7,300 nucleotides of DNA from an uncultured Bacteroides sp. (GTDB taxonomy: Bacteria > Bacteroidota > Bacteroidia > Bacteroidales > Bacteroidaceae), in assembly GCA_959606905.1 (NCBI GenBank), contig CAUHML010000156.1, forward strand, positions 1 to 7,300. Reading direction: 5' to 3'. The position numbers and the translations under genes were made by a program. The first letter of the stretch is position 1, and each line of letters opens with the position of its first letter. Positions 1 through 6,500 of this stretch are shown here, one piece after another. The notes beneath the pieces are model-generated. The model was not told the DNA's origin. It saw only the letters and a list, made by a program, of their open reading frames with translations, and did no database searches.

Positions 1-103
1 ATACACGGATAGTAGCCATTGGAATGATATCTTCCAAAATGTTTTTTAACCCCAGACAAGTAAGGGTATTTGGATCTACTATGGCTATTTCGGGATGATG
101 CAT
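1..103 (-). CDS. Response-regulator-like protein, N-terminal 34 residues only (partial)
   Basis: The minus strand is open from an ATG at 103-101 to the window edge. The visible residues begin MHHPEIAIVDPNTLTCLGLK. The hydrophobic strand IAIVD, followed by a helix of the type xxLxxLGLKxILE, fits the start of a CheY-like receiver domain as found in LuxR/NarL-type response regulators (typical form: ILIVDDHxLVRxGLxxLL). In that alignment Asp10 is the first acidic-pocket residue and Pro11 sits where the second Asp normally lies, so metal binding and phosphorylation may be altered. The phospho-acceptor Asp and any DNA-binding domain lie outside the window. The ATG is supported by an exact Bacteroidales -7 element whose 3' end is 16 nt upstream, which implies a very short leader. 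The gene is divergent from the dehydrogenase genes and could regulate them, but that is inference. With so little sequence, the family call is tentative. Confidence 0.55.
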   Translation of the reverse strand, partial: MHHPEIAIVDPNTLTCLGLKNILEDIIPMATIRV

Positions 104-119
104 AATGCTTTCTTTGGTG

Positions 120-127
120 CAAAGATA
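120..127 (-). promoter_or_regulatory. Bacteroidales-type promoter -7 element for the leftward gene
   Basis: Read on the minus strand the bases are TATCTTTG, an exact match to the Bacteroidales primary sigma -7 consensus TAnnTTTG. It ends 16 nt before the ATG at 103. I see no good -33 TTTG at the usual distance upstream, so the promoter would be weak or activator-dependent if real. The element overlaps the perfect inverted repeat at 121-136. Confidence 0.5.
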
Positions 128-136
128 CATATCTTT
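121..136. repeat. Short perfect inverted repeat over the divergent promoter region
   Basis: AAAGATA (121-127) and TATCTTT (130-136) are exact reverse complements separated by 2 bases. The left arm contains most of the minus-strand -7 element. A dyad in this place could be an operator for a dimeric regulator, possibly the product of the leftward gene itself, but such short AT-rich dyads also arise by chance. Confidence 0.35.
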
Positions 137-173
137 TAGAAAAAATAGGTTCATAAAGATGAAGAAATCTTCT

Positions 174-202
174 TTTGGACAACTAAGTCCCTCACTTATT
201 TG
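174..202 (+). promoter_or_regulatory. Weak candidate promoter for the dehydrogenase gene cluster
   Basis: TTTG at 174-177 could be a -33 element and CTTATTTG at 195-202 a degenerate -7 element (consensus TAnnTTTG; the TTTG half is present, the TA is not). The spacing of 17 bp between them is a little short. The site lies 36 bp before the ATG at 238. No exact consensus exists in the 134-bp divergent region on this strand, so this is only the best available candidate. Confidence 0.25.
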
Positions 203-237
203 TTGTTAGAGTATATAAAGCTTAAAACCTTAACAAT

Positions 238-1587
238 ATGAAATATGATATAGCGATAATCGGTGGGGGACCTGCCGGATATACGGCTGCGGAAAGAGCT
301 GCTGCCGGAGGATTGAAAACTGTGATTTTTGAAAAGAAAGCCATGGGAGGTGTTTGTTTGAATGAAGGATGTATCCCTACGAAAACTCTTTTGTATTCAG
401 CAAAATTATTGGATAATGCAAAAGGTGCGGCAAAATATGGAATTGCTGTACCGGATGGAATCAGCTTCAATTTGGAGAAAATAATAGACCGTAAAGATAA
501 AGTGGTCAAGAAACTGACCGGAGGTGTAAAACAGACTGTGAAATCTTATGGAGCCGAATTGATAGAAAAAGAAGCGGTTATAACCGGAGAAGATAATGGA
601 CTGATTCAAATTTTAGCCGGAGGAGAAAAATATGAAGTGACTTATCTGTTGGTTTGTACAGGTTCGGATACCGTGATTCCACCCATTAAAGGCTTGTCGG
701 AAATAGATTATTGGACTTCCAAAGAGGCTTTGGAAATGGCTGCATTACCTAAATCGCTGGCTATTATTGGTGGCGGAGTAATTGGAATGGAATTTGCTTC
801 TTTCTTTAATAGTATGGGGGTAAAGGTGAGTGTCATTGAGATGATGCCTGAAATATTAGGGGCTATGGACAAGGAAACCAGTGCGATGTTACGTACAGAG
901 TATCAGAAGCGAGGGATTAACTTCCAATTGAATTCTAAAGTGATTGAAGTCAGTCCGGCAGGAGTTACCATAGAAAAAGCCGGTAAATTATCACTGATTG
1001 AAGCGGATAAGGTTCTGGTAAGTGTAGGCAGAAAAGCGAATCTGAACCAAGTGGGGCTGGATAAACTAAAAGTGGAAATGGTGCGTAACGGTGTAAAAGT
1101 GGATGAACACATGCTTACTTCCCATCCTAAAGTCTATGCTTGTGGAGATATAACCGGATACTCCATGTTGGCTCATACGGCTATTCGTGAAAGCGAAGTT
1201 GCCATTAATCATATTCTGGGAGTGGAGGACCGGATGAATTATCATTGTGTACCGGGGGTGGTATATACGAATCCTGAACTGGCCGGAGTGGGAAAAACGG
1301 AAGAGGAGTTGAAAGCATCAGGGACCAGCTATCATGTACAGAAATTACCGATGGCTTATTCGGGGCGTTTCGTGGCAGAAAATGAAACAGGGAACGGGCT
1401 TTGCAAATTGATTCTGGATGAGGAAGACCGCATTATAGGGTGCCATTTGTTGGGAAATCCTGCTTCGGAAATAATCGTTGTAGCGGGGATTGCCGTTCAA
1501 TATGGATATACTGTAGAAGAATTTCAAAAAACGGTATTTCCACATCCTACGGTAGGCGAGATTTATCACGAAACACTTTTTGCATAA
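238..1587 (+). CDS. lpdA: Dihydrolipoamide dehydrogenase (E3)
   Basis: This flavoprotein of 449 aa reoxidises the dihydrolipoyl arm of E2 and reduces NAD+. The N-terminal FAD-binding fingerprint GGGPAG lies at residues 9-14. The redox disulfide is in the motif GGVCLNEGCIPTK, with Cys40 and Cys45. The NAD-binding Rossmann motif GGGVIG is at 178-183, with an acidic Glu201 at the end of the next strand that suits NAD rather than NADP. The second FAD motif, ACGDITG, is at 301-307. The C-terminal dimer-interface motif HPTVGE supplies the catalytic pair His436 and Glu441. All catalytic elements are present, and the chain is slightly shorter than the usual 460-475 aa. ATG 238 begins directly with the first FAD strand, so the start is secure. 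This is the first gene of the cluster. Its stop TAA overlaps the ATG of the lipoate ligase by one base, which implies translational coupling. Close relatives such as mercuric or glutathione reductase are disfavoured by the partner genes. Confidence 0.96.
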   Translation: MKYDIAIIGGGPAGYTAAERAAAGGLKTVIFEKKAMGGVCLNEGCIPTKTLLYSAKLLDNAKGAAKYGIAVPDGISFNLEKIIDRKDKVVKKLTGGVKQTVKSYGAELIEKEAVITGEDNGLIQILAGGEKYEVTYLLVCTGSDTVIPPIKGLSEIDYWTSKEALEMAALPKSLAIIGGGVIGMEFASFFNSMGVKVSVIEMMPEILGAMDKETSAMLRTEYQKRGINFQLNSKVIEVSPAGVTIEKAGKLSLIEADKVLVSVGRKANLNQVGLDKLKVEMVRNGVKVDEHMLTSHPKVYACGDITGYSMLAHTAIRESEVAINHILGVEDRMNYHCVPGVVYTNPELAGVGKTEEELKASGTSYHVQKLPMAYSGRFVAENETGNGLCKLILDEEDRIIGCHLLGNPASEIIVVAGIAVQYGYTVEEFQKTVFPHPTVGEIYHETLFA

Positions 1588-2339
1588 TGTTTTGCATAGA
1601 TAACCGCTGTACGGATGTTTATTTCAATTTGGCAGTGGAGGAGTATCTTTTAAAGCAGACACAGGGGGATTATTTTGTAATTTGGCAGTCGGAACCTTCC
1701 GTGGTCATGGGCAAGAATCAGTCTGTTCGTGCCGAGGTGAATGAGGATTACAGGATAGAGAAGGGCATTCGTTTGGCTCGTAGGTTTTCGGGAGGTGGTG
1801 CAGTTTACCATGATAAGGGAAATATTAATCTTACTTTTATAGAAACGACATCGCAACCCCTGTTTGAAGACTATTTGCAGCGTATTGTTGGTTTTCTGGA
1901 AACGATGGGAGTCACGGCCTATACGGATGAGCGTTTGGGGATTTATCTGGATGGAAAGAAAATATCGGGCAGTGCGCAATGTATTCATAAAAACCGTGTG
2001 ATGTATCATTGTACTTTGTTATTTTCTGCAAACTTGGATGTACTTCATACAGTGTTGAAGGGGAAGTCTGATGAATTGGAGTCGATTCCCGGATTAAAGA
2101 ATATCCGTGCCGTACCGTCTGTACCTAGTGAAGTGGTCAATCTCAATTGTTTTTTGGATGTTTCGGTGAATATCAAACGGTTTATTCATCTTTTGTTTCA
2201 TTACTTCTTGATAGAAGATGAAAAGAATAGCATTTATCATTTTTCCCGAAAGGATTTGGCGGCAATCGAGTTGCTGAAAGTAGAAAAATATGCTAATGAG
2301 GATTGGATACATCACCGGGGCACCTTAAAAAAGATTTAA
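1587..2339 (+). CDS. lplA: Lipoate-protein ligase A, catalytic domain only
   Basis: This protein of 250 aa activates lipoate with ATP and transfers it to a lysine of lipoyl domains; the likely target is the E2 gene just downstream. The family signature RRFSGGGAVYHD is at residues 65-76, followed by GNINLTF at 78-84. The lipoyl-AMP lysine motif GKKISGSA is at 123-130, and its Lys125 corresponds to the essential lysine of E. coli LplA (GRKVSGSA). The usual His-Gly-Thr is His141-Cys142-Thr143 here. E. coli LplA has about 338 aa. This protein stops roughly where the C-terminal accessory domain would begin, and the downstream 67 bp do not code for the rest. The frame stays open upstream to an ATG at 1440, but that stretch lies inside the E3 gene and resembles no ligase sequence. 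ATG 1587, overlapping the E3 stop, is therefore the start. An octanoyltransferase role (LipM-like) is a less likely alternative. Confidence 0.9.
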   Translation: MFCIDNRCTDVYFNLAVEEYLLKQTQGDYFVIWQSEPSVVMGKNQSVRAEVNEDYRIEKGIRLARRFSGGGAVYHDKGNINLTFIETTSQPLFEDYLQRIVGFLETMGVTAYTDERLGIYLDGKKISGSAQCIHKNRVMYHCTLLFSANLDVLHTVLKGKSDELESIPGLKNIRAVPSVPSEVVNLNCFLDVSVNIKRFIHLLFHYFLIEDEKNSIYHFSRKDLAAIELLKVEKYANEDWIHHRGTLKKI

Positions 2340-2406
2340 GTTAAAACTTTCTTTTTCAGTGGCTTGTTGTTCATATAAAAGGATTAAAAAAAATAAAATT
2401 ATCAAT

Positions 2407-3756
2407 ATGTCAAGATTTGAAATAAAAATGCCTAAGCTAGGCGAAAGTATTACTGAAGGAACCATTATATCCTGGTCGGTAAAAGTGGGTGATACTGTCC
2501 AAGAGGACGATGTCTTGTTCGAAGTGAATACAGCAAAGGTCAGTGCTGAAATTCCATCTCCCGTAGAAGGCAAGGTGATCGGGATATTATTTAAAGAAGG
2601 AGATACCGTACCTGTAGGTACAGTAGTAGCAATTGTAGATATAGATAGTGATGAAGGAATAGGAGAGGCTCTTGTAGAAGAGCGAAATGTACCGCAAGCA
2701 GAAGAAACGTCCTCCCATGTACCATCTGTAACATCTGTTCAGGAAGTAAAGGAAGTTCCTAAGGCAATAGCGGCTAAAACAGAAGAAGAGCGTTGGTATT
2801 CCCCCATTGTACTTCAGCTGGCTCAGGCTGCACATATTTCGAAAGAGGAATTGGATCGTATTCAAGGAACAGGATATGAAGGGCGTCTGAGTAAAAAAGA
2901 TATAAAAGCTTATATTACTAGAAAGGAACAAGGTAACATAACCGTAACTGAACCTGTATCTGCATCCGCCCAATCTGTTAAGGCTGTTTCTGTCCGGACT
3001 TCTCCAACTGCGCCATCATCGGCTTCCTCTTTAACACCCCCAGTTTCCGGTTCGCAAGAAGGCGTGGAAGTGAAAGAGATGGATCGTGTCCGGAAAATGA
3101 TTGCCGATCACATGGTTATGTCTAAACATACCTCTCCTCATGTTACGAATGTGGTAGAAGTGGATGTGACCAAACTCGTGAAATGGCGTGATAAGAATAA
3201 AGAGGCTTTTTTCCGTCGTGAAGGAGTCAAATTGACTTATATGCCTGCCATAACCGAAGCCGTAACGAAGGCATTGGTTGCCTATCCGCAGGTAAATGTA
3301 TCTGTAGACGGTTATAATATCCTGTTTAAAAAGCATATCAATGTCGGTATTGCTGTTTCACTGAATGATGGAAATCTGATTGTTCCGGTGATACATGATG
3401 CCGACAGGTTGAATTTGAATGGTTTGGCTGTGACCATTGATACTCTGGCGGTGAAAGCGCGTGATAATAAACTGATGCCGGATGACATTTCGGGTGGTAC
3501 GTTTACGATTACTAATTTTGGAACTTTCAAGTCTTTGTTTGGTACTCCTATAATCAATCAGCCGCAGGTTGCCATTCTCGGTGTGGGATATATCGAAAAG
3601 AAGCCGGCAGTTATTGAAACTTCTGAAGGCGATGTGATTGCTGTCCGTCATAAAATGTATCTTTCTTTGTCATACGATCATCGGGTGGTGGATGGTATGT
3701 TAGGGGGGCAATTCCTCTATGCGATAAAAGATTATCTGGAAAATTGGAAAGAATAA
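2407..3756 (+). CDS. Dihydrolipoamide acyltransferase (E2) of a 2-oxoacid dehydrogenase complex
   Basis: This core protein of 449 aa moves the acyl group from its lipoyl arm to CoA. A single lipoyl domain covers about residues 1-79, with the modified lysine Lys44 in NTAKVSAEIPSP; the residue before the lysine is Ala, not the usual Asp. A Glu/Val-rich linker (about 83-128) leads to the peripheral-subunit-binding domain at 132-170, ending GTGYEGRLSKKDI. An Ala/Pro/Ser-rich hinge follows (about 176-217). The catalytic domain (about 218-449) has the acyltransferase motif HRVVDG at 425-430, with catalytic His425 and Asp429. The C-terminal part, with INQPQVAILGVG, resembles Bkd-type E2. ATG 2407 starts immediately before the lipoyl domain. 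A GTG at 2359 in the same frame would add 16 basic, non-conserved residues and is not preferred. The gene follows the ligase by 67 bp and precedes E1 by 28 bp. The branched-chain assignment is inferred. Confidence 0.93.
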   Translation: MSRFEIKMPKLGESITEGTIISWSVKVGDTVQEDDVLFEVNTAKVSAEIPSPVEGKVIGILFKEGDTVPVGTVVAIVDIDSDEGIGEALVEERNVPQAEETSSHVPSVTSVQEVKEVPKAIAAKTEEERWYSPIVLQLAQAAHISKEELDRIQGTGYEGRLSKKDIKAYITRKEQGNITVTEPVSASAQSVKAVSVRTSPTAPSSASSLTPPVSGSQEGVEVKEMDRVRKMIADHMVMSKHTSPHVTNVVEVDVTKLVKWRDKNKEAFFRREGVKLTYMPAITEAVTKALVAYPQVNVSVDGYNILFKKHINVGIAVSLNDGNLIVPVIHDADRLNLNGLAVTIDTLAVKARDNKLMPDDISGGTFTITNFGTFKSLFGTPIINQPQVAILGVGYIEKKPAVIETSEGDVIAVRHKMYLSLSYDHRVVDGMLGGQFLYAIKDYLENWKE

Positions 3757-3784
3757 CCATTCATCACAGTAAAAAAATAATATA

Positions 3785-5818
3785 ATGAAAAAATATGATA
3801 TAAAGACCACTGATACCGAAACGTTGAAAAAGTGGTATCATTTGATGGTATTGGGACGTGCGCTTGATGAAAAAGCTCCGTCTTATCTGTTGCAATCATT
3901 GGGTTGGTCCTATCATGCGCCTTATGCGGGGCATGACGGAATCCAATTGGCCGTAGGTCAAGTCTTTACCAAAGGAGAGGACTTTCTTTTTCCATACTAT
4001 CGCGATATGCTGACCGTGCTTTCGGCAGGCATGAGTGTGGAGGAATTGATATTGAATGGCATTTCGAAAGCAACTGATCCCGGCAGTGGAGGACGTCATA
4101 TGTCCAACCACTTTGCTAAACCCGAATGGCATATAGAAAATGTGTCGTCCGCTACCGGAACGCATGACCTTCATGCTGCCGGAGTGGCGCGTGCCATGGT
4201 GTATTATGGACATAAGGGGGTGGCGATCACTTCGCATGGAGAGTCTGCTTCTTCGGAAGGATATGTTTACGAGGCGATTAACGGGGCCAGTAGGGAAGGT
4301 CTTCCTGTGATATTTGTATGGCAGGATAATGGGTACGGTATCTCTGTTCCCAAAAAGGATCAGACAGTTGCCCGGAAGTATGCTGATAATTTTTCCGGTT
4401 TTAAGAATCTGAAGATTATTCATTGTAATGGCAAAGATGTGTTCGACTCGATGAATGCCATGAGTGAAGCCCGTGAATTTGCCATAGCCCATCGTACTCC
4501 TGTTATTGTACATGCCAATTGTGTCCGTATTGGTTCCCATTCTAATTCAGATAAACAGACGTTGTATCGGGATGAAAACGAATTGGCTTATGTAAAAGAG
4601 GCTGATCCTTTGATGAAATTCTGCCGGATGCTGTTGCGTTACAAACGTCTTACGGAAGAAGAGTTGCAACAGATAGAAGCAGCGGCAAAGAAAGAACTGT
4701 CGGTTGCTAACCGGAAAGCACTTGCAGCGCCTGATCCTGATCCGAAAAGTATCTTTGATTATGTTTTGCCCGATCCTTATATACCGGAAAAGTATAAAGA
4801 GGGACTTCATCAAGAAGAAAATGGTGAGAAGGCCTTTATGGTAACTGCTATCAACGAAACGTTGAAAGAGGAATTCCGCCATAATCCGGATACTTTCATT
4901 TATGGGCAGGATGTAGCGAATAAAGAGAAAGGTGGAGTATTCAATATTACTAAAGGAATGCAGCAGGAGTTTGGGGATGCCCGCGTGTTTAATGCTCCTA
5001 TAGCAGAGGACTATATTGTGGGTACGGCAAATGGCATGTGCCGTTTCGATCCTAAGATACATGTCGTTATTGAAGGAGCTGAATTTGCCGATTATTTCTG
5101 GCCTGCTGTGGAGCAATATGTAGAGTGTACTCATGAATACTGGCGTAGCAATGGGAAGTTTGTTCCCAATATTGTATTACGTCTGGCCTCGGGTGGATAT
5201 ATTGGTGGTGGACTTTATCATTCTCAAAATATAGAGGGTGCATTAGCTACTTTGCCGGGGGCCCGGATTGTTTGCCCTTCTTTTGCCGATGATGCGGCCG
5301 GGTTGCTTCGTACTGCGATGCGCTCTCGTGGGTTTACTTTATATCTTGAACCGAAGGCCTTGTATAATTCAGTAGAGGCTTCTTCCGTAGTACCCGAAGA
5401 TTTTGAGGTTCCGTTTGGGAAGGCGCGTATCCGCCGTGAAGGTACAGATTTAAGTATGATAACGTATGGAAATACAACTCATTTCTGTTTGAATGTGGCT
5501 GAACGCTTGGCTCAAGAGGGGTGGAGTGTGGAAGTGATTGATCTTCGCTCGCTTATTCCACTGGATAAAGAAACTATTTATGCGTCAGTGAAGAAAACAA
5601 GTAAGGCTTTGGTGGTTCATGAGGATAAAGTTTTCTCTGGTTTCGGAGCTGAAATTGCTGCCGGAATTGGTACGGAGCTGTTCCGTTATCTGGATGCTCC
5701 TGTACAGCGTGTAGGTTCTGTTTTCACTCCTGTAGGTTTCCATCCTATATTGGAAAAGGCTATTTTACCTACTGAGGATAAAATTTATGATGCAGCCAGG
5801 ACACTGCTGGAATATTAA
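3785..5818 (+). CDS. 2-oxoacid dehydrogenase E1, fused alpha and beta subunits (branched-chain type)
   Basis: This thiamine-diphosphate enzyme of 677 aa decarboxylates a 2-oxo acid and reductively acylates the E2 lipoyl arm. The alpha half covers about residues 1-330. Its cofactor motif reads G152-E153-S154, then N182-G183-Y184; the 29-residue spacing and the Glu match the metal ligands of human BCKDH E1 alpha (GEG...NGY) better than the GDG of pyruvate dehydrogenases. The loop RIGSHSNSD (248-256) keeps the catalytic His as His252, although the preceding His of BCKDH is Ser251. A linker (about 330-348) joins the beta half, which has IAEDYIVG with cofactor Glu408 and GLYHSQ with catalytic His479. 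In most bacteria these are two polypeptides of about 330-400 and 325 aa; here they are one uninterrupted frame. SKATDPGSGGRHM (94-106) resembles Bacillus BkdAA. Bkd-type substrate use is inferred, and pyruvate or acetoin cannot be excluded. Confidence 0.92.
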   Translation: MKKYDIKTTDTETLKKWYHLMVLGRALDEKAPSYLLQSLGWSYHAPYAGHDGIQLAVGQVFTKGEDFLFPYYRDMLTVLSAGMSVEELILNGISKATDPGSGGRHMSNHFAKPEWHIENVSSATGTHDLHAAGVARAMVYYGHKGVAITSHGESASSEGYVYEAINGASREGLPVIFVWQDNGYGISVPKKDQTVARKYADNFSGFKNLKIIHCNGKDVFDSMNAMSEAREFAIAHRTPVIVHANCVRIGSHSNSDKQTLYRDENELAYVKEADPLMKFCRMLLRYKRLTEEELQQIEAAAKKELSVANRKALAAPDPDPKSIFDYVLPDPYIPEKYKEGLHQEENGEKAFMVTAINETLKEEFRHNPDTFIYGQDVANKEKGGVFNITKGMQQEFGDARVFNAPIAEDYIVGTANGMCRFDPKIHVVIEGAEFADYFWPAVEQYVECTHEYWRSNGKFVPNIVLRLASGGYIGGGLYHSQNIEGALATLPGARIVCPSFADDAAGLLRTAMRSRGFTLYLEPKALYNSVEASSVVPEDFEVPFGKARIRREGTDLSMITYGNTTHFCLNVAERLAQEGWSVEVIDLRSLIPLDKETIYASVKKTSKALVVHEDKVFSGFGAEIAAGIGTELFRYLDAPVQRVGSVFTPVGFHPILEKAILPTEDKIYDAARTLLEY

Positions 5819-5826
5819 TCAAATGT

Positions 5827-5874
5827 CCACAGGTTACATGGACCGTTTTATATGTTGTCCGTGTTAATCTGTGG
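5827..5874. repeat. Long imperfect hairpin between E1 and flavodoxin genes
   Basis: The left arm 5827-5843 pairs with the right arm 5857-5874. By hand I count 17 pairs (15 Watson-Crick, two G-U) with a single bulged T at 5864 and a 13-nt loop. The outer CCACAG/CTGTGG is perfect. The bases after the right arm on the plus strand are TGAATAAAAAAG, an A-run and not a T-run, so this is not a standard intrinsic terminator for the E1 transcript. It fills most of the 72-bp gap. A role in mRNA processing or stability, or a dispersed palindromic repeat, fits better. Confidence 0.7.
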
Positions 5875-5890
5875 TGAATAAAAAAGAATT

Positions 5891-6415
5891 ATGAAAACAA
5901 TAGGATTATTTTATGCAATGAATGCAGCCAAGACTTCCCATATAGCTGAAAAGATTCGGGAAGATTTGGGAGGAGTGAAAGTAATAGAAGTCGTTTTGAT
6001 AGAAAAGGCTTGGCAGAATGATTTTCAAGCGTATGACAATATGATAGTGGGAGCGTCAACTTGGTTTGATGGTGAACTTCCTACTTATTGGGACGAACTG
6101 GTTCCCGAATTGGAGTCGTTGGATTTAAAGGGAAAGAAAGTAGCAATATTCGGTTTGGGGGATCAGAAGAACTATCCTGATAATTTTGTGGATGGAATGG
6201 GGATTTTAGCAGATGCTTTTCAAAAGGCGGGGGCTGAGTTGGTCGGTTTTACTTCGACAGACGGATATACCTTCAACCAATCGAGGGCAGTACGTGGTGA
6301 AAAATTCTGCGGTTTGGTAATTGACCAAGAAAATCAGGCTCAATTGACCAGTAAACGTATTGCTGATTGGTGCAAGCTGATAAAAGAAGACTTTACTTCC
6401 AATAAGAAAGAATAA
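5891..6415 (+). CDS. Long-chain flavodoxin with a divergent phosphate-binding loop
   Basis: This FMN electron-transfer protein of 174 aa belongs to the long-chain NifF/FldA type. The 50s loop GASTWFDGEL (54-63) carries the flavin-stacking aromatic Trp58. The 90s loop GLGDQKNYPDNF (88-99) carries Tyr95. The long-chain insertion follows, with TDGYTF at 123-128 and RAVRGEKFCGL at 132-142, close to the FldA pattern. The oddity is the N-terminal phosphate loop. The expected T/S-x-T-G-x-T after the first strand (FY) reads A9-M-N-A-A-K-T15, so the conserved Gly and most hydroxyl residues are missing; the reading frame is intact around it. FMN binding may be weakened, or the loop may bind differently. 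ATG 5891 directly precedes the first strand and has no obvious Shine-Dalgarno. The gene follows E1 by 72 bp across a hairpin, so it may be part of the same transcript or expressed separately. Its partner enzymes are not visible. Confidence 0.9.
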   Translation: MKTIGLFYAMNAAKTSHIAEKIREDLGGVKVIEVVLIEKAWQNDFQAYDNMIVGASTWFDGELPTYWDELVPELESLDLKGKKVAIFGLGDQKNYPDNFVDGMGILADAFQKAGAELVGFTSTDGYTFNQSRAVRGEKFCGLVIDQENQAQLTSKRIADWCKLIKEDFTSNKKE

Positions 6416-6438
6416 TAAAATAATATCGCAAATCATTT

Positions 6439-6485
6439 ATTTACTGTAGGGGCGCATTTAATGCGCCCAAATGTATACAGTAAAT
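6439..6485. terminator. Nested palindrome between converging genes, probable bidirectional terminator
   Basis: The inner stem GGGCGCAT (6450-6457) pairs perfectly with ATGCGCCC (6461-6468) over a 3-nt loop. The outer stem ATTTACTGTA (6439-6448) pairs perfectly with TACAGTAAAT (6476-6485). The two stems are separated by an asymmetric internal loop (1 nt left, 7 nt right). It sits 23 bp after the flavodoxin stop and 15 bp beyond the stop of the converging minus-strand gene, the right position to end transcription from both sides. There is no long T-run after the stem. The GC-rich core in an AT-rich frame also looks like a small dispersed hairpin repeat. Confidence 0.65.
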
Positions 6486-6500
6486 CATTTTCGGACAGAT

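Noticed and set aside
161..172. GAAGA-AA-TCTTC dyad upstream of lpdA.
   Set aside because: Arms of only 5 bp in a purine/pyrimidine-biased stretch are expected by chance. There is no second copy or good link to a promoter element.
1440..1586. In-frame upstream extension of the lipoate ligase starting at ATG 1440.
   Set aside because: It lies wholly inside the E3 coding sequence in another frame and encodes Cys/Arg/Ser-rich residues foreign to the family. The ATG at 1587, overlapping the E3 stop, fits the family start.
2359..2406. GTG start at 2359 adding 16 residues to E2.
   Set aside because: The extra residues are basic and precede the compact lipoyl domain that begins just after ATG 2407. 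The stretch is A-rich leader in character.
3896..5134. Two long open frames on the minus strand (3896-4540 and 4547-5134) opposite the E1 gene.
   Set aside because: They are antisense to a highly conserved, motif-bearing gene. Their translations show no recognisable domain and an unnatural composition rich in His, Arg, Ile and Phe, and no promoter or initiation context supports them.
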